DNA of 15,109 bases from an uncultured Acidobacteriota bacterium (lineage in GTDB: Bacteria > Acidobacteriota > Blastocatellia > RBC074), in NCBI GenBank assembly GCA_937967285.1, contig CALBSU010000492.1, positions 1 through 15,109 of the forward strand, given 5' to 3'. Below are positions 1 through 15,109 of the stretch, in pieces. The number at the start of each line of letters is the position of its first letter. Position 1 is the stretch's first letter. The notes under the pieces are model-generated. The model ran no database searches. It saw nothing but the letters and a program-made list of their open reading frames with translations, and was not told where the DNA came from. The translations under genes were made by a program, and so were the position numbers.

Positions 1-977
1 ATCAGCACCGCCAGTCCGACCGCGATCCAGAAGAACATGCGGATTTTACGGACGATCGCGAGCGCGACACCCGAGGCGGCTCCGAGTCCGAGCATCGAGG
101 TCATGATCGAAGTCCCGGCTTCATCGACGCCGACCAGCCCTGGCACGAAGGTGAATGCGATGTTGATCGACCGATTGATCGACTCGAGCAGAAAGGCCGT
201 GGCCGGGCCGATATCAGCGCCCATCAGTCTGAGCGTCACCAGGATCTCCGCCACGCCGGCGAAGTGAAAGAAGATCTGACTGGCCGCAACCAGCAGGAGG
301 TCGATCGGACGCCGGGCGTAGAAATCGAAGACGTAATTCTCAAGTTCCCTCAACCCGTCGAGCTTCGAGGCGATCGCGGATGATCCGGCCGGATCACGGA
401 CCAGCAGCGAGGCCAGGCGGGTGAGTATCGCCGATGCGATATGGATGCGACCGGCAATGATGACGAATGACGAGACGGCGATCGCCGCTGTCAGGCCGAG
501 CGCGACCAGAATCGCCGCGCGTATCGATTCCTGCAATCCGAGCGTCGCCAGGACCGCGACGGCGCCGGCGACCACCATCAGGGCGCTCGAAAAAGCGTAG
601 GCGATATTCTCGACGGCCAGCGACGAGAGCCCGCGGCCGGCCGGCAGATCTTCGCTGAAGACGAGAAGCCGCATCGGCTCGGCCACGACCGGTCCGAAAG
701 TCAGATCGCCCAACGCTTCGCCGGCCAGCCGGGCCCGGAGCAGGCGCCCTATTCCCGCCGCTCCGCGCGACTCCGGCGGCAGGCAGCGCCGCCACGAAAA
801 CGCCCTCACCAGATGCCTTGAAAATGAGAGGAGAAGAATGATCAGGAACCCTGCGCCCAGTTGCGAGATCCGCTGCAGGATTTCATCGAAACCGGTCCGG
901 CGCACGATCCAGGCGAAGAGGATCGCTCCCAGCAGCCCCGACACGATGGCCAGTTGTCGCGTTGGGAAGGACTTCAT
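1..977 (-). CDS. Flippase-like membrane protein (LPG synthase TM region / HpnL-like family), 3' end cut by window edge
   Basis: An open frame runs on the minus strand from ATG at 977 to base 1 without a stop, giving 325 visible residues; the C-terminus lies outside the window. The protein is strongly hydrophobic, with likely membrane helices near residues 8-25, 43-58, 128-148, 153-175, 226-248 and 308-325. The segment near 279-288 (PGLVGVDEAG) followed by a helix with ALAIVRKIRMFFW at 305-317 resembles the conserved P-G-x-G-x-x-E and positively charged helix of the lysylphosphatidylglycerol synthase TM region/AglD/HpnL superfamily. Members are inner-membrane proteins linked to lipid or lipid-linked sugar handling, often with no known substrate. 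It starts 17 bases after the ABC permease stop, so it is probably the last visible gene of the alaS operon. No good Shine-Dalgarno is visible. The family call is fairly sure; the substrate cannot be told, and no hopanoid genes are visible to support an HpnL role. Confidence 0.75.
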   Translation of the reverse strand, partial: MKSFPTRQLAIVSGLLGAILFAWIVRRTGFDEILQRISQLGAGFLIILLLSFSRHLVRAFSWRRCLPPESRGAAGIGRLLRARLAGEALGDLTFGPVVAEPMRLLVFSEDLPAGRGLSSLAVENIAYAFSSALMVVAGAVAVLATLGLQESIRAAILVALGLTAAIAVSSFVIIAGRIHIASAILTRLASLLVRDPAGSSAIASKLDGLRELENYVFDFYARRPIDLLLVAASQIFFHFAGVAEILVTLRLMGADIGPATAFLLESINRSINIAFTFVPGLVGVDEAGTSIMTSMLGLGAASGVALAIVRKIRMFFWIAVGLAVL

Positions 978-994
978 CTGAAAACCGGAAACCG

Positions 995-2098
995 CTACTC
1001 ATAGCTGAGCGCGACGACCGGATCCTTGCTCGCCGCGCGAAGGGCGGGATAGAGAGCGCCCAGAACTCCGCTCGCCAGCCCCGCCAGGGAAGCGTAGAAG
1101 ATCGACATGAATTCGAGTTCGATATTCCAGCCCGCGAAACGAACGAGGATGAATCTGAGCAGGATCGCCGCGCCCAGTCCGCCGAAGATGCCGAGCAGGC
1201 TGATGACGAGAGCCTCTTTTTCGACCTCCCATGCGATCCAGGCCTTCGATGCGCCGAGCGATTTGAGGATGCCGATCTGGCGAGTCCGCTCCGAGACCGT
1301 TGTGTACATGGTCAGCAGAATGACGAGCAGGCTGATGACGATGGCCAGACCGCGAACTACAGTCAGGAAGACGTTGAACCCCGAGAACCCCGTCGCGAAG
1401 AGCGTCGGGAGTTCGCGCGTGAAGATGACGCGGTAGTCGGGATATTTCGCGAGGATCCGTCGGGCGACCTCCTCCTGCTGAGCGGGATCGACGCATTTGA
1501 CGAAGATCATCGAACACTTGTTCTGCGCGGCCAGCGCTTCCTGCATCGTGGCCAGCGGGATCTTGATGCGCGCGCCGCTCTCGGGCTCATAGATTCCGAC
1601 GATCCTGAACTCTCGTCCGAGTGCGGTGAACTTGTCGCCGATCTTCGACTTGCGATCGAGCGCCTGCTTGATGTCGATGATCGCGACATCGCCCGAAGCG
1701 GGCAGCGGACCGCCCTCGATGACGCGCAGCTTGCTGGCGGCGGTGAAACTGTCGAAGACGATCCCGTCGATCTGCCGGATGCCGAGTCCGCCTTCGCCGC
1801 CCATCTCGAGGTTCTGCCCGACGGGCGTGGCGACAGCGACTCCGGGGATGGCCCGAACCTGATCGAGCACGTCGATCGGGATCGACATGTCCGCGGAGGT
1901 CAGCGAGAGCCCCTGTCCGGCCTGCCGAAGCATGATCTCGACGCCGATGTTTGCGTCTCGCTGGCCGCGTTCGCGCAGCGCGCCGCGGACCAGCCCGACG
2001 GTCAGGACAACGAGGATCACCCCGACCGCGACGCCGATGATGCTGACCAGCGTCCGTGTGGGGTGATGTTTGAGGTTCGAGGTTACGAGACTTTCCAT
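995..2098 (-). CDS. ABC transporter permease, MacB/FtsX family
   Basis: This 367-residue inner-membrane protein has the MacB-like layout. There is an N-terminal helix at about residues 17-38 after a short basic start. A periplasmic MacB_PCD-type domain fills about 40-245. An FtsX-type domain with three helices (about 250-275, 297-318 and 328-352) ends the protein. Family hallmarks include SERTRQIGILKSLGAS after the second helix and YPALRAASKDPVVALSYE at the C-terminus. Such permeases work as dimers with a cytoplasmic LolD/MacB-type ATPase and act by mechanotransmission in export of lipoproteins, peptides or drugs, or in envelope signalling. No ATPase or periplasmic adaptor gene is in the window, so the partner must lie beyond the left edge or elsewhere. 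It begins 13 bases after the alaS stop, which suggests co-transcription. No clear Shine-Dalgarno precedes the ATG, so translation may be coupled to alaS. The cargo is unknown. Confidence 0.88.
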   Translation of the reverse strand: MESLVTSNLKHHPTRTLVSIIGVAVGVILVVLTVGLVRGALRERGQRDANIGVEIMLRQAGQGLSLTSADMSIPIDVLDQVRAIPGVAVATPVGQNLEMGGEGGLGIRQIDGIVFDSFTAASKLRVIEGGPLPASGDVAIIDIKQALDRKSKIGDKFTALGREFRIVGIYEPESGARIKIPLATMQEALAAQNKCSMIFVKCVDPAQQEEVARRILAKYPDYRVIFTRELPTLFATGFSGFNVFLTVVRGLAIVISLLVILLTMYTTVSERTRQIGILKSLGASKAWIAWEVEKEALVISLLGIFGGLGAAILLRFILVRFAGWNIELEFMSIFYASLAGLASGVLGALYPALRAASKDPVVALSYE

Positions 2099-2111
2099 AA
2101 TCAGGCCAAAA

Positions 2112-4781
<2,670 letters not shown>

Positions 4782-4790
4782 AAAATTCCG

Positions 4791-4795
4791 TCCTT
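4791..4795 (-). promoter_or_regulatory. Ribosome binding site of alaS
   Basis: AAGGA on the minus strand, with 9 bases to the ATG at 4781. It fixes the alaS start. It lies inside one arm (4789-4801) of a perfect 13-bp inverted repeat. Confidence 0.75.
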
Positions 4796-4812
4796 CATTC
4801 GATCCTTGCGGC

Positions 4813-4832
4813 CCGGTGAGCGGGTCAACCGG
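4813..4832 (-). promoter_or_regulatory. Small stem-loop in the alaS leader
   Basis: CCGGT and ACCGG form a 5-bp stem around a 10-base loop in the predicted leader of about 65 nt, upstream of the ribosome binding site. It is short and could be chance. No T-box specifier or anti-terminator sequence is visible. Confidence 0.25.
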
Positions 4833-4853
4833 ACGCTTGCAGGGCAAACTTGG

Positions 4854-4882
4854 AATGTACCGATAGCGGTCGATATTGTCAA
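4854..4882 (-). promoter_or_regulatory. Sigma-70 promoter of alaS operon
   Basis: On the minus strand, TTGACA (4882-4877) is followed by a 17-base spacer and TACATT (4859-4854). The -35 is a perfect consensus and the -10 matches 4 of 6 at ideal spacing. The predicted start is near 4847, giving a leader of about 65 nt before the alaS ATG. It lies in the 147-base gap after the lipoprotein gene, so the alaS operon can be transcribed independently of that gene. Confidence 0.75.
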
Positions 4883-4928
4883 ATTTGGCCCGGGACCGAA
4901 TGAAGGACGCTCAAGCCCGCCGGCGGAG

Positions 4929-5738
4929 CTACCTCCGGCCGCGCATCATATCCTGCATGTTGAACTCCTTGTAACCGGCAGGAACGCTGAAGAGTGAATC
5001 ATCGAGCGACTTCTTCTCGACCCGCGTGGCCTCCATGGTCATCGCGGCTTTGCCGTTCTCAGTCGCAGTGATCTTGAGCGGGAAAGCGCCTCCCTTGAGC
5101 AGTTTGACCCATTCGGGATGCGCCGCGGCTTCGGCCAGCATTTTCGGACTGAAGATCATGTTGCGGAACGACCCTTCGCCGGGCTGTCCGCCCATGCCGA
5201 AGTATCCGATCCCCTTGGCCACGCACATGTCGATGTCCTGCTCGTCTCCGATCAGCCAGTGCTCGCATTCGTGGCCGGCGATTGTTTCGCGCCTGCCGGT
5301 CGAGGTCAGCTTCGGAAACTTCTCAACCTCTGCCGACTTCTCATTTGCCTCCTCGGCCATCCCCTTGAGGTCCATCGTCATGTACATCTTCTGTTGAGGC
5401 ATGAGCGTCATCATCTTTCCCGCGTCAGTATCCATGATCATGATGCCCTTGACTTCGGGAGTTCCCGGCATTCCGGTCTCGACGCGAGTCTTCGTTCCTT
5501 TCAGCGAAAAGGTCATCTCCATGCCCTTCTGCTCGCCGGTATCCATCTTCATGACAACGACGCCCTCGAAGTTGTCGTCTCCGGCGATCGCCTCGGAAAC
5601 GGCAGTGGCCGCCGATTTGACGGCCGATTCGGCAGTCGACGGCTCGGATTTGCCGCAGCCGGCGACGGCGATCGCTATCAGGATCAGAGCGGTTGAAATA
5701 ATGGTCTTGAAACTTATCCGGATAAAACGGTCAAACAT
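4929..5738 (-). CDS. Methionine-rich lipoprotein with DUF4412-type domain
   Basis: The chosen ATG at 5738 gives 269 residues, with AAGGAG 7 bases upstream and a lipoprotein signal right after the start: basic FDRFIRISFK, a hydrophobic stretch, and lipobox VAGC with Cys28 as the lipidated residue. The frame is open up to an ATG at 5870, but that would bury the signal peptide. The body resembles DUF4412: a repeated strand pattern with IMIMDTDAGKMM, LMPQQKMYM, and a later GHECEHW...MCVAKGIG segment with two His and two Cys. Residues 63-127 hold 14 methionines. DUF4412 proteins are envelope proteins of unknown function with a fold like outer-membrane lipoprotein carriers (family knowledge, moderate certainty). 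The gene is divergent from the TerB-like gene and has its own upstream region. It could be a metal-binding envelope protein, but that is inference from composition only. Confidence 0.75.
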   Translation of the reverse strand: MFDRFIRISFKTIISTALILIAIAVAGCGKSEPSTAESAVKSAATAVSEAIAGDDNFEGVVVMKMDTGEQKGMEMTFSLKGTKTRVETGMPGTPEVKGIMIMDTDAGKMMTLMPQQKMYMTMDLKGMAEEANEKSAEVEKFPKLTSTGRRETIAGHECEHWLIGDEQDIDMCVAKGIGYFGMGGQPGEGSFRNMIFSPKMLAEAAAHPEWVKLLKGGAFPLKITATENGKAAMTMEATRVEKKSLDDSLFSVPAGYKEFNMQDMMRGRR

Positions 5739-5745
5739 TTTCTTG

Positions 5746-5751
5746 CTCCTT
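5746..5751 (-). promoter_or_regulatory. Ribosome binding site deciding the lipoprotein start
   Basis: AAGGAG on the minus strand, 7 bases before the ATG at 5738. It supports this start over the upstream in-frame ATG at 5870. Confidence 0.8.
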
Positions 5752-5899
5752 ATCAAAGAATGCCTCAACGGCATCGGGCGGTTGATGATCGGGGCGACGG
5801 GATGAGATCCGGTAAATCGGTCTCGTGCTGGAAAGAAAGTTGTGAGAAAATAGTGTATCTCAGATTTCATAAATCCGTGATTATTTTCAAGGAGTAGTT

Positions 5900-6505
5900 A
5901 TGCCGGACAGAAACATTTTCGCTGAGCGCGAACGGGGTCTGGAGGACGAGTATTTCCATAAACAGGAGGTCATGCTCATCGAGAAGATCCGCGAGCGGAT
6001 GTCGATGATCGAGGAGCTCCGCAAGATGAGCGCAGGTGAGGGAGAGGTCGATGAAGAGGTCGTCGAGGCCCTGCAGGACCTCGGTTACAGGGACACGACG
6101 ATCCGGCTGCTTCATCTGGTTCCGCTGGTCCAGATCGCCTGGGCCGAGGACGGCGTCTCGCTCGACGAGCGGAAGGCCATCCTCGATATCGCCGCCACTC
6201 GCGGCGTGACGCCCGATACGGAAGCGTACTCACAGCTTCTCAAGTGGCTCGATCAGCAACCGGACGAGTCCTTCTTCAAGGATTCGCTGCGCGCGATCCG
6301 GATCCTGCTCGAGGCGCTGCCCGCCGATCAGCGCGATGCGACGCGCCACGATCTGGTCGAATACTGCACCCAGATCGCGCGCGTTTCAGGCGGATTTCTG
6401 GGTTTTCACAAGATCTCCGCCACCGAACGCCGCCACATCGAAGAGATCGCAAGGATGATCGGATCCAATCGCGAAGAGACCGTCCGCAGAGTGCTCGGCG
6501 GCTAG
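5900..6505 (+). CDS. TerB-like helical protein of unknown function
   Basis: A 201-residue soluble protein with AAGGAG at 5889-5894, 5 bases before the ATG. There is no signal peptide or membrane segment. Residues 1-45 form a very charged, helix-prone stretch (FAERERGLEDEYFHKQE) that may be a coiled coil. From about residue 70 the sequence is all-helical and TerB-like: VQIAWAEDGVSLDERKAIL has the acidic Asp-Gly loop typical of TerB/DjlA-N domains. A second half (about 140-195) has a similar helical pattern with IARVSGGFLGFHKIS then ERRHIEEIARMIG. TerB-fold proteins are linked to tellurite resistance and to membrane-associated stress complexes, but no ter genes are nearby, so no role in tellurite resistance should be assumed. 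It is divergent from the lipoprotein and convergent with the DUF1501 gene, so it is probably monocistronic. The family call is moderate. Confidence 0.65.
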   Translation: MPDRNIFAERERGLEDEYFHKQEVMLIEKIRERMSMIEELRKMSAGEGEVDEEVVEALQDLGYRDTTIRLLHLVPLVQIAWAEDGVSLDERKAILDIAATRGVTPDTEAYSQLLKWLDQQPDESFFKDSLRAIRILLEALPADQRDATRHDLVEYCTQIARVSGGFLGFHKISATERRHIEEIARMIGSNREETVRRVLGG

Positions 6506-6520
6506 CGTTCTTTGTAAATC

Positions 6521-6595
6521 GCAAAGAGATTGAACCGCAGAGGCCGCAAAGGTGGCAAAGGGGGTTAACCGCAAAGGCCGCAGAGGTGGCAAGGG
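6521..6595 (+). repeat. 34-bp repeat array, left cluster
   Basis: This non-coding stretch follows the TerB-like gene. It holds one partial unit (6521-6534) and two units (6535-6568 and 6569-6595, the last lacking its tail). The unit is three related 9-mers (CCGCAAAGG, CCGCAAAGG, TGGCAAAGA) followed by a 7-base tail (GGTTGAA), with A/G variation in CAAAGG versus CAGAGG. The mirror cluster is at 6662-6757. Confidence 0.85.
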
Positions 6596-6661
6596 TTATT
6601 ATGGTTATTAATATCAGAGTCCCGTCCACTGGACGTTAATCCGGTATCAATTCCCTATAAA

Positions 6662-6757
<96 letters not shown>

Positions 6758-6773
6758 TACTCACCTTTGATGC

Positions 6774-8237
<1,464 letters not shown>

Positions 8238-8281
8238 GCTCTCTCCAGTTGTCCCCTGGTAACTGCTAAGACAGCGTTTAG

Positions 8282-8393
8282 GTTTCCAGTTGCCAGTTTC
8301 CAGTATGCATCCCGTGATCTGTATCTATTAAAAGTGAAAGACTGGTGAAACCGAGTCCTTTCAAATTAAGACTGGAAACTGGCAACTGGAAAC
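8282..8393. repeat. 23-bp perfect inverted repeat between alkD-like and DUF1501 genes
   Basis: The arms are at 8282-8304 and 8371-8393 and are exact reverse complements, each built from the motif CTGGAAACT/CTGGCAACT. They enclose 66 bases. The element lies in the 185-base gap between the two minus-strand genes and would fold into a strong stem in a read-through transcript. No U-run follows, so it is not a standard intrinsic terminator. A weaker related copy (CCAGTTG) sits at 8246-8252, beside the DUF1501 ribosome binding site. Confidence 0.85.
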
Positions 8394-8422
8394 TAAAGCC
8401 AAACACTGTGCAGTTACCTCCA

Positions 8423-9115
<693 letters not shown>

Positions 9116-9118
9116 CGA

Positions 9119-12316
<3,198 letters not shown>

Positions 12317-12367
12317 GATGGACCTCCGGCGAAAGAATTGGTGATCGAGGTGGTATGACGAGATGTG

Positions 12368-12373
12368 ATTTTA
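12368..12373 (-). promoter_or_regulatory. Possible -10 box for the PSD1 gene
   Basis: TAAAAT on the minus strand, about 50 bases upstream of the GTG start, matches 5 of 6 positions of a sigma-70 -10 box. No convincing -35 hexamer sits at 16-18 bases, so this is only a candidate. Confidence 0.3.
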
Positions 12374-12398
12374 CAGGATTCGACAGATTTCAGGGAGT

Positions 12399-12424
12399 GC
12401 GGCGCCCGTGGGCGCCGCTTTTTT

Positions 12425-12425
<1 letters not shown>
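12399..12425 (+). terminator. Rho-independent terminator facing the plus strand
   Basis: GCGGCGCCC and GGGCGCCGC form a stem of 8-9 bp with a tiny loop (12399-12418), followed by seven T on the plus strand (12419-12425). Read on the minus strand, the same stem is preceded by A7 and followed by ACTCCC, so it lacks a U-tract for the SBBP gene that ends here. It may still fold as a 3'-end-protecting hairpin on that transcript. Confidence 0.75.

Positions 12426-15109
<2,684 letters not shown>

Larger units (their letters stand above)
4789..4909. repeat. 13-bp perfect inverted repeat flanking the alaS promoter
   Basis: The arms are at 4789-4801 (CGTCCTTCATTCG) and 4897-4909 (CGAATGAAGGACG), separated by 95 bases. 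The pairing stops exactly at 13 bp on both sides. The promoter lies between the arms. The downstream arm overlaps the alaS ribosome binding site, and the upstream arm lies 14 bases upstream of the -35 box. Confidence 0.8.

Noticed and set aside
394..795. Minus-strand 133-codon frame
   Set aside because: Out-of-frame shadow of the flippase-like membrane gene, whose true frame is hydrophobic and runs to the window edge.
4782..4847. Longer alaS with 22 extra N-terminal residues
   Set aside because: It would start at a TTG at the predicted transcript start with no RBS, and the extra residues do not resemble AlaRS. The ATG at 4781 has a good RBS.
4782..4853. T-box riboswitch in the alaS leader
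   Set aside because: The predicted leader is only about 65 nt and shows no specifier loop, T-box sequence or terminator/antiterminator pair.
5739..5870. Longer lipoprotein start at the ATG at 5870
   Set aside because: It would place 44 residues before a clear lipoprotein signal peptide; the ATG at 5738 has AAGGAG at ideal spacing.
5739..5899. Promoters in the divergent lipoprotein/TerB-like gap
   Set aside because: AT-rich stretches exist, with weak -10-like hexamers such as TACACT, but none has a matching -35 at normal spacing, so none is called. A small palindrome at 5863-5875 (GATTT-CAT-AAATC) is too short to claim as an operator.

Overview
The window looks like a chromosomal segment from an Acidobacteriota-type bacterium (inference). 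Three things point that way: a secreted protein built of SBBP beta-propeller repeats that ends in a Solibacter-type C-terminal (TIGR03437-like) domain, a paired PSCyt1/PSCyt2/PSD1 cytochrome-type protein and DUF1501 protein, and GC-rich, G/C-ending codons throughout. No plasmid, phage, insertion sequence, CRISPR or RNA gene is visible. All genes but one are on the minus strand.

Region A (1-4900, minus strand): alaS (alanyl-tRNA synthetase), an orphan MacB/FtsX-type ABC transporter permease, and a flippase-like (LPG synthase TM region/HpnL-like) membrane protein cut by the left edge. The gaps are 13 and 17 bases, so this is probably one operon. It is driven by a near-consensus sigma-70 promoter (TTGACA-N17-TACATT) at 4854-4882. 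A perfect 13-bp inverted repeat straddles that promoter, and one arm contains the alaS ribosome binding site.

Region B (4929-6505): a divergent pair. On the minus strand is a methionine-rich DUF4412-type lipoprotein. On the plus strand is a 201-residue cytoplasmic protein with a TerB-like helical domain and a charged N-terminal helix.

Region C (6506-6773): a gap between convergent genes, filled with 34-bp repeat units in two opposing clusters that can fold into a very long hairpin.

Region D (6774-12316, minus strand): the PSD1 protein (1065 aa, exported, two CxxCH motifs, a LamG-like insert), then an AlkD-like DNA alkylation repeat protein 3 bases downstream, then after a 185-base gap with a 23-bp inverted repeat, the DUF1501 protein with a twin-arginine signal. 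The PSD1 and DUF1501 families normally sit next to each other. The DNA-repair-like gene between them is the oddest gene-order feature here.

Region E (12399-15109): a rho-independent terminator whose U-tract faces the plus strand, although no plus-strand gene precedes it. Beyond it is the 3' part of a large SBBP-repeat protein with ten tandem units of exactly 64 residues. It runs off the right edge.

No clearly new multi-gene system is evident. The best candidates for something undescribed are the alaS promoter/RBS inverted repeat, the PSD1-alkD-DUF1501 arrangement, and the repeat-filled intergenic hairpins.
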